Shown in pieces: positions 54,573 to 63,658 of a stretch of DNA of 64,000 nt. Below the pieces are notes generated by a model. It was given only the letters and a program-made list of their open reading frames with translations, was not told the DNA's origin and searched no databases. Source of the stretch: Rhizobium sp. J15 (GTDB taxonomy: Bacteria > Pseudomonadota > Alphaproteobacteria > Rhizobiales > Rhizobiaceae). Location of the stretch: assembly GCF_002531825.1 (NCBI RefSeq), contig NZ_NWSX01000012.1, forward strand, positions 62,001 through 126,000, given 5' to 3'. A program made the translations under genes and the position numbers. Every line of letters begins with the position of its first letter. The stretch's first letter is position 1.

Positions 54573-55988
54573 CTATCTTTCTGCGCCTGCCTTCGTCTCG
54601 CCGCGGGCGTGCTGGCCGATAAAGGTTTCTACGGCTTTAAGCTCCGGCTTGATGATCTGGAAACGCTCCTCCCTGTCCATCAGACCAGCAAGCCACGTCG
54701 GAAGCGCCGGGTCAATACCGGAGGCGGATTTTACGGCGACGGGGAATTTCGCCGGATGCGCGGTCGCAAGCGTCACCATCGGCGTATTCGGCTTCTCCTT
54801 CTTCTCAGCGACGAAGACGCCGATCGCCGAATGCGGATCAAGGAGATAGCCGGTCTCGGCATGGGTTTTGCGGATCGTCTCGGCCACCTGCTTTTCGCTG
54901 GCGCGCCCGGCGCGGAAGTCGCGGCGGATCGTCTTCAGCGCCTCCGGCGCAATCTCGAAGCCGCCCGATTGCTTCAGGCTTTCCATCGCCGCGCGCACCT
55001 TCGAGGCGTCGCGGTCATAGGCTTCGAAAAGCAGCCGTTCGAAGTTCGAGGAGATCTGGATGTCCATCGACGGCGACGTCGTCGCCTTGACCGCCTTCAT
55101 GTCGTAGCGGCCGGTCTTCAGCGTCCGCGTCAGGATGTCGTTCTCGTTGGTGGCGATGACGAGCCGGTCGATCGGAAGGCCCATGCGCTTGGCGCAGTAG
55201 CCGGCGAAAATATCGCCGAAATTGCCGGTCGGCACCGTGAACGAGATCTTCCGGTCCGGCCCGCCGAGCGCCACGGCCGTCGTGAAATAATAGACGATCT
55301 GGGCCATGATGCGCGCCCAGTTGATCGAGTTGACGCCCGAGAGCCTGACCTTGTCGCGGAAGGCCACGTCGTTGAACATCGCTTTGACGAGGTTCTGGCA
55401 GTCGTCGAAATTGCCTTCGACGGCGAGTGCATGCACGTTCGCCGAGGTCGAGGTCGTCATCTGCCGCTGCTGCACCGGCGAGACCTTGCCGTGCGGGAAG
55501 AGGATGAAGATGTCGGTGCGTTCGCGCCCGGCGAATGCGTCGATGGCAGCACCGCCGGTGTCGCCCGAGGTTGCGCCGACGATCGTCGCCCGCTCGCCGC
55601 GCTTTTCCAGCGCATAGTCCATCAGCCGCGCGAGCAGTTGCATCGCCACATCCTTGAAGGCGAGGGTCGTGCCGTGGAAAAGCTCCATCACGAAGCTGTT
55701 CGGCCCGGTCTGGACGAGCGGGGCGATCGCCGGGTGGCGGAAGGTGCCGTAGGCCTCGTCGATCATCGCCCGGAAGGTTTCGTCAGGGATCTCGCCATTG
55801 GTGAAGGGCGACAGGATGGTAAAGGCGATCTCCTGATAGGTCTTCCCCCGCAGGCTGCGGATTTCCTTCTTGGAAAAGCTTGGCCATTTGCGTGGAACAT
55901 AAAGCCCGCCGTCGCGCGCCAGCCCCGTCAGCAGGGCGTCGCAAAAGCCGAGGGAAGGGGCCTCGCCGCGGGTCGAGATATAGTCCAC
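54573..55988 (-). CDS. thrC: Threonine synthase
   Basis: A 471-residue PLP enzyme that converts phosphohomoserine to threonine. The PLP lysine lies in HGTTLAFKDVAMQ, and the phosphate/PLP loops in GATSGDTGGAAIDAF and FTVPTGNFGDIFAGY. It belongs to the long (yeast/E. coli-like) class. I chose GTG 55988 (VDYISTRGEAPSLGF) with AAGGATAACGAAC upstream; the frame continues to 56063 but is not conserved there. It heads the run thrC-M16-GNAT-EAL. Confidence 0.95.
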   Translation of the reverse strand: MDYISTRGEAPSLGFCDALLTGLARDGGLYVPRKWPSFSKKEIRSLRGKTYQEIAFTILSPFTNGEIPDETFRAMIDEAYGTFRHPAIAPLVQTGPNSFVMELFHGTTLAFKDVAMQLLARLMDYALEKRGERATIVGATSGDTGGAAIDAFAGRERTDIFILFPHGKVSPVQQRQMTTSTSANVHALAVEGNFDDCQNLVKAMFNDVAFRDKVRLSGVNSINWARIMAQIVYYFTTAVALGGPDRKISFTVPTGNFGDIFAGYCAKRMGLPIDRLVIATNENDILTRTLKTGRYDMKAVKATTSPSMDIQISSNFERLLFEAYDRDASKVRAAMESLKQSGGFEIAPEALKTIRRDFRAGRASEKQVAETIRKTHAETGYLLDPHSAIGVFVAEKKEKPNTPMVTLATAHPAKFPVAVKSASGIDPALPTWLAGLMDREERFQIIKPELKAVETFIGQHARGETKAGAER

Positions 55989-56263
55989 GTTCGTTATCCT
56001 TGATCTATCGCTGGAGGAAATACGGCCGGGCGCAGCCTGGCCCGCTTTGCCGCAAACCGGCAAGGCGCTGCCCTCGAGGCCACACCATTGCCGTTATCTT
56101 GTTGAAGTTGCCCGCATCCGGCGGCGAAAAGTGCATCAAAACGGCGCGTACCCAATCGATTTTTGTTTGCGCCGCTGATATAGACCATCGCAAACCGTCG
56201 TGAAAGGCCTCGCGAAAAAGACATGGGGCCTCCAAGAAACGCTTGTGCAAGGGGTGGAATATC

Positions 56264-56908
56264 GTGCTCGGCAAGGTCTCGCGTCTCATCGTCTCTGCTT
56301 CTTTCCTTGCCCTGCTGGCTGGTTGCAACTCGCTCGGCGTAGGCGGCGACAGCAAGACGGAGCCGCCGCCGGCCCAGCCGAACGGCAACGCCCAGATCAT
56401 GCCGCTGGCGCCGGCCAATCCGTCCTCGAACAATCCTTCGATCGGCACCGCCACGACGGCGCAAGGCACGACGGCCCCGGTCGTTCAGGGCGCCTGCCCG
56501 CAGATCTTCATGCGCGACCAGGATGCGATCTTCCGCACCTACGCCAAGGGCAAGAAGGACGATCCGCAGCAGATTGTCCTCCAGGCCTCCGTCGGCGATT
56601 ACACCCGCCAGTGCACGCTGAACGACACGAACCTGACGATGACCATCGTCGCGCAGCTGCGCCTCATCACCGGTCCGGCCGGTGGTCCCGGTCCGGTCAC
56701 GCTGCCGATCCGCATCTCCGTCGTCGACGGCGACAGCGTGCTCTATTCCGAAGTCACCAAGTTCCCGACGGAGATCCCGCAGGGTGCCGCGAGCGCGCAG
56801 GTGATCTTCCGCAAGGAAGGCATCAAGCTGCCGGTCGGCTCCGGCGCGCTGGTCCGCGTCAACATCGGCTTCGATACCCAGCCGGCAAAGAGCAAGAAGA
56901 GCAGCTAA
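56264..56908 (+). CDS. Hypothetical lipoprotein
   Basis: A 214-residue protein with a lipobox (VSASFLALLAGC) and a Pro/Asn/Thr-rich linker (about 25-65). A beta-rich domain follows with two cysteines (GACPQIFMRDQDAIFRTYAKG; YTRQCTLNDTNLTMTIVAQLRL) and ends PVGSGALVRVNIGFDTQPAKSKKSS. I do not recognise the function; this type is found throughout Rhizobiales. It is likely a lipoprotein of the inner or outer membrane. The start is GTG 56264, with AAGGGGTGG upstream. It is divergent from thrC. Confidence 0.78.
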   Translation: MLGKVSRLIVSASFLALLAGCNSLGVGGDSKTEPPPAQPNGNAQIMPLAPANPSSNNPSIGTATTAQGTTAPVVQGACPQIFMRDQDAIFRTYAKGKKDDPQQIVLQASVGDYTRQCTLNDTNLTMTIVAQLRLITGPAGGPGPVTLPIRISVVDGDSVLYSEVTKFPTEIPQGAASAQVIFRKEGIKLPVGSGALVRVNIGFDTQPAKSKKSS

Positions 56909-57018
56909 AAGCAATTTTGCTGGGCTCGGATGCCCTCAGCCCTGCGCTCGTCATGGGAATCCATTCATCGCGCGTCGGCGCGGTGAATGACTATCGTCGA
57001 CGTAAGTAGTCTTCTTTC

Positions 57019-57038
57019 GCGCCCAAGGACTTGGGCGC
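57019..57038. other. Hairpin downstream of the lipoprotein gene
   Basis: GCGCCCAA and TTGGGCGC form a perfect 8-base stem with loop GGAC, 110 bases after the lipoprotein stop. There is no T run. It may terminate the convergent lipoprotein and HAD transcripts together with the adjacent repeat. Confidence 0.5.
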
Positions 57039-57043
57039 ACTGG

Positions 57044-57066
57044 ATCCCTGTGACGAGCACAGGGAT
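57044..57066. repeat. Dispersed palindromic repeat, copy 2
   Basis: ATCCCTGTG and CACAGGGAT pair around loop ACGAG, with the same 17-base core CCTGTGACGAGCACAGG as the copy at 39025. Base changes in the outer stem are compensated (T-A to C-G), which points to selection on the hairpin. Confidence 0.75.
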
Positions 57067-57092
57067 GAGGGAGCAAAGGGTGTTGCCTAACC

Positions 57093-57782
57093 TTAAAGTA
57101 CGCCTTCCCATGCCGCGAGCGCGGCGACGACGCCCGGCAGGTCGTTCATGCGCGAGATGACCGTCTCGGCGCCGGCATCCGTCAGTTTGTCGGCATGCGC
57201 GGGGTAGCTGTGCGAGGCGCCGGTAAAGCCGATGACCCGCATGCCGGCGGCGCGCGCCGCGTGCACGCCGTGCACGGAATCCTCGACGACGACCGTCTTG
57301 TCGGGCGAAACCCCCATGCGGCTCGCGCCATGCAGGAAGATGTCGGGCTTCGGCTTGACGCGGTCGGCGCCGAGATCCTTGGCGGAAAAGATATTGGGCG
57401 CGAACAGCGGCTTCAGACCCACTTTGCCCAGCATCATGTCGAGCCGCTTCGTGCTCGAATTCGAGCAGATGCAGCGCTTCATCGGCAGCCTGGAGATGGC
57501 GAATTCGACGCCGGGAATGGCCTTCACGTCACTCGCCAGCCTGGCGTCGAGCAGCTTTTCCGATTTCTCCAGCAGCGAAGCCGAAAGCGGGATGCTTGCC
57601 TCGCGCTCGATCTGGAGCAGGATGTTGTGCCATGTCATGCCGGCGAAGCGCTCGCCCATTTCTTCGGCGCCGATCGGATAGCCGGCCTCCGTCAGAAGCC
57701 CGGATTCGACTTCCGCCGCGATGATTTCCGAATCGACCAGAACGCCGTCGCAGTCGAAGATGATGAGGTCGAAGCCGTCCAT
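57093..57782 (-). CDS. HAD-superfamily hydrolase (phosphoglycolate-phosphatase-like, IA)
   Basis: A 229-residue phosphatase. Motif I is IIFDCDGVLVDSE with the nucleophilic Asp, motif II is the Ser in RCICSNSSTKRL, and motifs III-IV are in KPKPDIFLHGA and VVVEDSVHGVHAA. The cap domain between motifs I and II is of the alpha-helical C1 type. The substrate is unknown. I chose ATG 57782. It is divergent from bioR with 199 bases between. Confidence 0.92.
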   Translation of the reverse strand: MDGFDLIIFDCDGVLVDSEIIAAEVESGLLTEAGYPIGAEEMGERFAGMTWHNILLQIEREASIPLSASLLEKSEKLLDARLASDVKAIPGVEFAISRLPMKRCICSNSSTKRLDMMLGKVGLKPLFAPNIFSAKDLGADRVKPKPDIFLHGASRMGVSPDKTVVVEDSVHGVHAARAAGMRVIGFTGASHSYPAHADKLTDAGAETVISRMNDLPGVVAALAAWEGVL

Positions 57783-57981
57783 ATGTTCACGCCTTGCTGG
57801 AAGTCTGGGTCTTGTCCGGGAATGCTGCGGCTTTACACGATGGCCGGCCAAAGCTCAACCTGATCTCCGGCATGGCTGGGATGCGGCACGCGGGCGGCTC
57901 CGCGCCGGCTATAGGATCGGTGGCGCGAGACACGGTCACTCCGGCCTCGACAAGCCGGTACCTGCCCGCTACTGAACGTGC

Positions 57982-58650
57982 ATGGCTAGGGAACCGGAAG
58001 ATACAATCGCAAGCCGCATCAGCCGGGTGCTCGCCGAGCGCATCGTGCTCGGCGAACTGCCACCGGGCGCGCGCCTGCGGCAGGACCATATCGCCGAGGA
58101 ATTTCAAGCCAGCCACGTGCCGGTGCGGGAAGCCTTCCGCCGGCTGGAGGCGCAGGGGCTGGCGATCAGCGAGCCGCGCCGGGGCGTGCGCGTTGCCTCC
58201 TTCGATCTCGCCGAAGTGCGCGAAGTCGCCGAAATGCGCGCCGCCCTCGAAGTGCTGGCGCTGAAACATGCCGTCCGGCACATGACCCCCGCCATTCTCG
58301 ATGCCGCCGAGGCGGCGGCGCGCGAGGGCGATGCCGCGGCCGACGTCCATGCCTGGGAGGAGGCCAACCGCCGCTTCCATCGGCTGATCCTTTCCCCATG
58401 CGCCATGCCGCGCCTGCTTGCCGCCATCGATGATCTGCATGCGGCCAGCGCCCGTTTTCTTTTTTCCGCCTGGCGTTCCGGCTGGGAAAAACGGACGGAT
58501 CACGACCATCGGGCCATCCTCGCCGCCCTTCGCCAGGGCAAGGCCGAAGAGGCCGCCGCCATTCTGCAGAAACATGTGCAATGGATCGGCCGCGCCCCGC
58601 AATCCGCTCAAAAGAGCGGTGGGCCCGACGCCTTCGCCATCGTAGGCTGA
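57982..58650 (+). CDS. bioR: GntR-family biotin regulator BioR
   Basis: A 222-residue FCD-type GntR repressor. The winged helix is EDTIASRISRVLAERIVLGELPPGARLRQDHIAEEF and SHVPVREAFRRLEAQGLAISEPRRGVRV, followed by a helical ligand domain (EVREVAEMRAALEVLALKHAV; ANRRFHRLIL). It is the alphaproteobacterial biotin regulator, supported here by the two TTAT-NN-ATAA boxes in the following gap and by bioY next to it. No such box is visible in its own upstream 199 bases. CtrA/other control is not evident. Confidence 0.9.
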   Translation: MAREPEDTIASRISRVLAERIVLGELPPGARLRQDHIAEEFQASHVPVREAFRRLEAQGLAISEPRRGVRVASFDLAEVREVAEMRAALEVLALKHAVRHMTPAILDAAEAAAREGDAAADVHAWEEANRRFHRLILSPCAMPRLLAAIDDLHAASARFLFSAWRSGWEKRTDHDHRAILAALRQGKAEEAAAILQKHVQWIGRAPQSAQKSGGPDAFAIVG

Positions 58651-58658
58651 CTTTCTCT

Positions 58659-58676
58659 AAAATTATAGATAATTTT
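58659..58676. promoter_or_regulatory. BioR box 1
   Basis: AAAATTATAGATAATTTT: perfect 8-base arms around AG, containing the BioR core TTATAGATAA. It starts nine bases after the bioR stop and lies 187 bases before bioY. Confidence 0.85.
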
Positions 58677-58831
58677 GTCGGCGAAGAGACGGCTAAATAA
58701 TTAAGCGTTTTCATTCGGTTGCGGCGCATGTCTGCATCGACTCGCGAGCCTCGAATGTTGGAATTGATCCAAAGTCAGCTCAGTCAGCTTGCATTTGAGT
58801 CGAATCCTTTTCATAAAAATAGATGAAATCA

Positions 58832-58849
58832 AAAATTATCTATAATTTG
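58832..58849. promoter_or_regulatory. BioR box 2
   Basis: AAAATTATCTATAATTTG contains the BioR core TTATCTATAA, the reverse complement of box 1. It ends 13 bases before the bioY ATG, just upstream of the AAGGAGAG ribosome site, where bound repressor would block transcription. Confidence 0.88.
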
Positions 58850-58862
58850 AAAAGGAGAGCCT

Positions 58863-59453
58863 ATGTCCCTGTCCGATCCGTCACACGGCCTTGTCTTCGA
58901 TCCATTGCGTCTCTCCGCGAGGCCGCTGGCGGTAAAAGCCGCCTTCGTTCTCGCCGGCACGCTGGTGCTTGCGCTCGCCTCGCAGATCGCCGTGCCGATG
59001 GTGCCGGTTCCCATCACCATGCAGACCTTTGCGGTCACCATGATCGGCGCGCTTTACGGCTGGCGTCTCGGTGCGCTGACCGTGCTCGCCTGGCTCGGTG
59101 AAGCCATGCTCGGTTTGCCCGTCCTTGCCAACGGCAGCGGCGGCCTGGCGCCCTTCGCCGGTCCGACCGCCGGCTATCTCGTTTCCTTCCCTGTCATCGC
59201 CGCTCTCGCCGGCTGGCTTTCCGAGCACGGCTGGACAGGAGACCGGGTGGTGGCGAGCTTCGTCGCGCATTTTTCCGCCAATCTTCTTTGCCTTGCCATG
59301 GGCGGCCTCTACCTCGCCTCTCTTCTCGGCACGGAAAAGGCGTGGGCTCTCGGCGTTGCTCCCTTCATTCTCGGCGCCGTGCTGAAATCCGCGCTCGCCG
59401 CCGCCATGCTGAAGGGCCTGCGGATCTATGCCGGCCGGACGCGGCTGAATTGA
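58863..59453 (+). CDS. bioY: Second BioY-family biotin transporter (solitary S component)
   Basis: A 196-residue membrane protein with about six hydrophobic segments and BioY signatures (SQIAVPMVPVPITMQTFAVTMIGALYG; GLPVLANGSGGLAPFAGPTAGYLVSFP). No ATPase or EcfT gene adjoins it, so it may work alone or borrow BioMN (10500-11800). It is preceded by two BioR boxes and AAGGAG, and its stop overlaps the DUF1284 start (TTGA). It is only distantly similar to the BioY at 9912. Confidence 0.93.
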   Translation: MSLSDPSHGLVFDPLRLSARPLAVKAAFVLAGTLVLALASQIAVPMVPVPITMQTFAVTMIGALYGWRLGALTVLAWLGEAMLGLPVLANGSGGLAPFAGPTAGYLVSFPVIAALAGWLSEHGWTGDRVVASFVAHFSANLLCLAMGGLYLASLLGTEKAWALGVAPFILGAVLKSALAAAMLKGLRIYAGRTRLN

Positions 59454-59875
59454 CCGTCCGGCTTCGCGCCCATCATCTGCTCTGCATGCTGACCTTTGTC
59501 GGTGAAGGCTATACGCCAGCCTTCATCGCCAATTACCACCGCATCGCCGCGCGTCTTTCGGCCGGAGAGGATATCGAAATCGTCTCCGGCCCCGACGACA
59601 TCTGCGCGCCGCTTCTGCAAGATCCGTCGGCCCATTGTTTCAGTCCCGGCCCTGCACGCCGAGACGAGGCCGCGGCAGAAACCATCGGTCGCCTGCTCCG
59701 CATCACAGTCGGGCAGGGGGTGCGAATTTCGCCCGATGAAAGGCTTCTGCGCCGCCTTCGCCTGCGCTTCGCCATGGAAGAGTTTAAAAGCGCCTGCGAG
59801 GGTTGCGAATGGAGCGAGTTTTGCAGCGACATCGCCGGCGGCGGATTCCGCGGCGTGCGTGTTGCGCCTAATTAG
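59450..59875 (+). CDS. DUF1284 family Cys-rich protein
   Basis: A 141-residue cytoplasmic protein with the DUF1284 start (VRLRAHHLLCMLTFVGEGY) and seven cysteines including GPDDICAPLL, AHCFS and CEGCEWSEFC. The spacing suggests a metal or iron-sulfur site. The start is TTG 59450, overlapping the bioY stop by four bases, so it is translationally coupled to bioY and under the same BioR boxes. Its function is unknown. It overlaps the convergent ArsR-like gene by eight bases at the 3' end. Confidence 0.87.
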   Translation: MTVRLRAHHLLCMLTFVGEGYTPAFIANYHRIAARLSAGEDIEIVSGPDDICAPLLQDPSAHCFSPGPARRDEAAAETIGRLLRITVGQGVRISPDERLLRRLRLRFAMEEFKSACEGCEWSEFCSDIAGGGFRGVRVAPN

Positions 59876-60557
59876 TTTCCAGCGGGAAAAGCTTCAGGAA
59901 CTGCCGGTCGCCTTCCGGCGAGAAGAGGATGGAGCGGCTTTCGGCCGCCCGCCGCGCCCATCCCTTGTCGAGGAAGCTTGCCAGCAGAGCCTTGCCGAGG
60001 CTGCCGGCAAGATGGGCCCGCCTTTCGCTCCAGTCGAGGCACGAGCGGCAGAGCGGGCGGCGCGACGATCTGAGCGCGCCGACATCGATGCCGATGCATT
60101 TTAGGTCGCTTTCACCCTTTTCAGTCAGCGCAAGGCCATCTCCGACCGCGTCGATCGATCCGGAGGAAATGAGGCTGTCGAGCATGCGCACGCCGTAATC
60201 GCCGGCAAGATGATCGTAGCAGATGCGCGCCTTGCGCAGCGCCGGCTCCTTCGGGCCTGGGCGATGGCGCAAATGTCCCCGTCCGGCGGCAAAGCCCATC
60301 ATGCTTTCGATCAGCCGTGCGGCCGCCTCGTCGGCAAGCGTGAAATAGCGATGCCGGCCCTGTTTGCGCTGGGCAAGCAGCCCGCCGGCTTCGAGCTTGG
60401 CAAGATGCGTGCTCGCCGTCTGCACGGTGATGCCGCCGACGCCGGCAAGCTCGGTCGCCGTCAGCGCCCGCCCGCCGGTCAGCGCCGCCAGCATATTGGC
60501 ACGGGCGGGATCGCCGATGAGCGCGCCGATCTGCGCGATGTCAGGACCTTCCTTCAT
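59868..60557 (-). CDS. ArsR-like winged-helix regulator with extended C-terminal domain
   Basis: A 229-residue protein. The N-terminal ArsR-type winged helix reads IGALIGDPARANMLAALTGGRALTATELA and VQTASTHLAKLEAGGLL, then HRYFTLADEAAARLIESM. The C-terminal 120 residues (ARICYDHLAGDYGVRMLDSL; LKCIGIDVGALRSSRRPLCRSCLDWSERRAHLAGSLG) carry a CxxC-like pair and resemble a fused second wing domain found in this subfamily; the signal is unknown. It is divergent from the NIPSNAP/ABM pair and probably regulates it. Confidence 0.87.
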   Translation of the reverse strand: MKEGPDIAQIGALIGDPARANMLAALTGGRALTATELAGVGGITVQTASTHLAKLEAGGLLAQRKQGRHRYFTLADEAAARLIESMMGFAAGRGHLRHRPGPKEPALRKARICYDHLAGDYGVRMLDSLISSGSIDAVGDGLALTEKGESDLKCIGIDVGALRSSRRPLCRSCLDWSERRAHLAGSLGKALLASFLDKGWARRAAESRSILFSPEGDRQFLKLFPLETN

Positions 60558-60627
60558 ACTTCGATCGTAACCGAAGCATCGCCGTCAGGCAATGTGCGAA
60601 AACGGATGGAGCGAAAAGGAGAAACCG

Positions 60628-60957
60628 ATGATCACCTGCTTCATCCGCTATCAGATCGACCCTTTCAAGAAGGAAGCCTTTGCCGAATATGCCCGCAATT
60701 GGGGCCAGACGATCCCCCGGAACGGCGCCGACCTGATCGGCTATTTCGGCCCGCATGAGGGCTCTGCGACGACCGCCTACGGCGTCTACAACATCGAAAG
60801 CCTCGCCGTCTATGAAGCCTACCGCGCCAGGCTGGCCGCCGATCCGCTCGGCCGCGACAATTACGAATTCGCCAGACGCGAAGGCTTCATCCGCAAGGAG
60901 GACCGCATCTTCCTCAAAAACGTCTCCGCCCCTCACGCCAGGCTGGTGCTGCCATGA
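60628..60957 (+). CDS. NIPSNAP family protein
   Basis: A 109-residue ferredoxin-like barrel protein (MITCFIRYQIDPFKKEAFAEYARNW; GADLIGYFGPHEGSATTAYGVYNIESLAVYEAYRARLAADP). The function is unknown. AAAAGGAG precedes the ATG. It overlaps the ABM gene by four bases (ATGA). The two barrel proteins may form a mixed complex. It is divergent from the ArsR-like gene, 70 bases away. Confidence 0.88.
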   Translation: MITCFIRYQIDPFKKEAFAEYARNWGQTIPRNGADLIGYFGPHEGSATTAYGVYNIESLAVYEAYRARLAADPLGRDNYEFARREGFIRKEDRIFLKNVSAPHARLVLP

Positions 60958-61304
60958 TCGCCGTCATCTTCGAAGTCGTGCCCTATATGGGCGAACGCCA
61001 CAAATATCTCGACCTCGCCGGCGAATTGCGATCCGAGCTCGAAAAGATCGACGGCTTCATCTCGATCGAGCGTTTCGAGAGCCTGACCAACCGCGGCAAG
61101 CTGCTGTCGCTCTCCTTCTTCCGCGACGAGGAGGCCGTCCGCAAATGGCGCAACCTCGAAGCCCACCGGGCAGCCCAACAAGCCGGCCGTGGCGGCATCT
61201 TCGCCGACTACCGCCTGCGCATCGCCAGCGTAGTGCGCGATTACGGCATGTTCGAACGCGACGAGGTGCCGGCAGATAGTCGCGAGGTTCATGATGCGGC
61301 GTGA
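60954..61304 (+). CDS. Antibiotic biosynthesis monooxygenase (ABM) domain protein
   Basis: A 116-residue ABM-fold protein (MIAVIFEVVPYMGERHKYLDLAGELRSELEKIDGFISIERFES; SFFRDEEAVRKWRNLEAHRAAQQAGR), the shape seen in cofactor-independent quinol oxygenases and heme-degrading proteins. The reaction is unknown. It is coupled to the NIPSNAP gene upstream and ends 112 bases before ccrM. Confidence 0.88.
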   Translation: MIAVIFEVVPYMGERHKYLDLAGELRSELEKIDGFISIERFESLTNRGKLLSLSFFRDEEAVRKWRNLEAHRAAQQAGRGGIFADYRLRIASVVRDYGMFERDEVPADSREVHDAA

Positions 61305-61374
61305 CGGGGCGGCACCCTAATAAATTCCCGAAATCGGCCGCCCCTTCAGGCTTTGGTAACTAAGTTGCGTAACC

Positions 61375-61389
61375 ATAACGGAGAGTTAA
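61375..61389. promoter_or_regulatory. CtrA-like box upstream of ccrM
   Basis: On the minus strand the sequence is TTAA-CTCTCCG-TTAT, one change from the CtrA consensus TTAA-N7-TTAA. It lies 28 bases upstream of the ccrM start. CtrA is known to control ccrM in Caulobacter and Sinorhizobium, so cell-cycle control is likely here. Confidence 0.6.
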
Positions 61390-61404
61390 GCGTAAAGCGT
61401 ATGA

Positions 61405-62559
<1,155 letters not shown>

Positions 62560-62624
62560 GCAGCACCTTCGGCGGATCGAGATACCTTCTTCCGGTTTCC
62601 TCCAGTTGCGGAAGAAGGCCAAGG

Positions 62625-62648
62625 CGCCCGGGGCTCGAACCTCGGGCG
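62625..62648 (+). terminator. Hairpin terminator after ccrM
   Basis: CGCCCGGGG and CCTCGGGCG pair as nine base pairs with one G-T around a six-base loop, followed by TCTTCTATTT, a weak T-rich tail. It ends 20 bases before the convergent NTF2-like gene and may serve both. Confidence 0.68.
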
Positions 62649-62668
62649 TCTTCTATTTGAGGGGCCGT

Positions 62669-63034
62669 TCAGAAGTCCTTGTAATCGGTGACGTCGACGC
62701 GGGTGATGCGGCCTTCCGTATTGAAGGTGATCGTCTCCTCGCCCTCGCGGATCAGCGGCTGGCCCGTCTTGCTGTGGGTGGCGCGAAGCGACCAGACGGC
62801 CCGGCCGGACAGCGGCGTCAGCGTTTCGACAAGCGAATTTTCCGCGGTCTGATCGGGATAGTCATCGAAATATTTCCGAAAGGCGGCCATGATCTCGCTC
62901 CGCCCGGCAAGGCTGCCGACGCCGTTCGAGACATAGGTGGCGTCCTCGGCGAAATACCCCTCGATGACCGGAAAATCGAGGGCGTTGATCGCGGCGTGAA
63001 AGCGCTCGATTTCCTCTGCCGGGTCGAAAGCCAT
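62669..63034 (-). CDS. SnoaL/NTF2-like protein
   Basis: A 121-residue cone-shaped NTF2-fold protein (FDPAEEIERFHAAINALDFPVIEGYFAEDATYVSNG; GRSEIMAAFRKYFDDYPDQ; TFNTEGRITRVDVTDYKDF). Members include polyketide cyclases and isomerases as well as binding proteins; no function can be assigned. It lies three bases after the HAD gene and is the last of the mutY-HAD-SnoaL run. Confidence 0.87.
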   Translation of the reverse strand: MAFDPAEEIERFHAAINALDFPVIEGYFAEDATYVSNGVGSLAGRSEIMAAFRKYFDDYPDQTAENSLVETLTPLSGRAVWSLRATHSKTGQPLIREGEETITFNTEGRITRVDVTDYKDF

Positions 63035-63037
63035 GGC

Positions 63038-63658
63038 TCAGATCTTCAATCCGTAAGCGGCGAGATCGCTGCGCAGCTTCTCCGCGCCCGAAAACAGCAC
63101 CGCATTCCAGCCGAAGGCTTTGGCGCCTTCGACATTAACAGGCGCGTCGTCGATGAAGATCGTCGCCCTGGGATCGAGGCCGAAGCTCTTCGTATGCGTG
63201 TCGTAGATTGCCGCATCCGGCTTGATCAGGCCGACATCGCCGGAAACGGTGACGCCGCGCGGTTTGGTGAGAAAGGGGAAACGCTGCTGCGCCTCGCGGA
63301 AAGTGTCGGAGGCGAAATTGGTCAGCATCGTCACGTCGTGGCCTTCGGCAATCAGCCCTTCCATGATCGCGACGCTGTCCTCATAGGCGTGCGGCACCAT
63401 TTCGTGCCAGTATTTGCGGAAGGCGCGAATATGCTCTTCACGTGCCGGGTGCTGGGCAATCAGCAGCGCTTCGGCCTCTTGCCATGTGCGGCCGCGGTCC
63501 TGCTCGATGTTCCAGTCATGGGTGCAGATATTGGCGAAGAACCAGTTGCGCTCTGTCTCATCAGGGATGAGGCGGGCGAAGGGAAGATGCGGATCGTAAT
63601 GAATAAGAACTTTGCCGATGTCGAAAACGATATGCTTTATGTCGGTGGTCATGGTCAT
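63038..63658 (-). CDS. HAD-superfamily hydrolase (YihX-like, IA variant)
   Basis: A 206-residue phosphatase-like protein. Motif I is HIVFDIGKVLIHYDP with the nucleophile Asp and Gly at the +2 position, as in YihX-type proteins. Motif II is the Thr in VTMLTNFASDTF, and motifs III-IV are in GLIKPDAAIYDTH and IFIDDAPVNVEGAKAFG. The substrate is unknown (YihX acts on sugar phosphates). It overlaps mutY by four bases (ATGA), so it is coupled to it. Confidence 0.9.
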   Translation of the reverse strand: MTMTTDIKHIVFDIGKVLIHYDPHLPFARLIPDETERNWFFANICTHDWNIEQDRGRTWQEAEALLIAQHPAREEHIRAFRKYWHEMVPHAYEDSVAIMEGLIAEGHDVTMLTNFASDTFREAQQRFPFLTKPRGVTVSGDVGLIKPDAAIYDTHTKSFGLDPRATIFIDDAPVNVEGAKAFGWNAVLFSGAEKLRSDLAAYGLKI

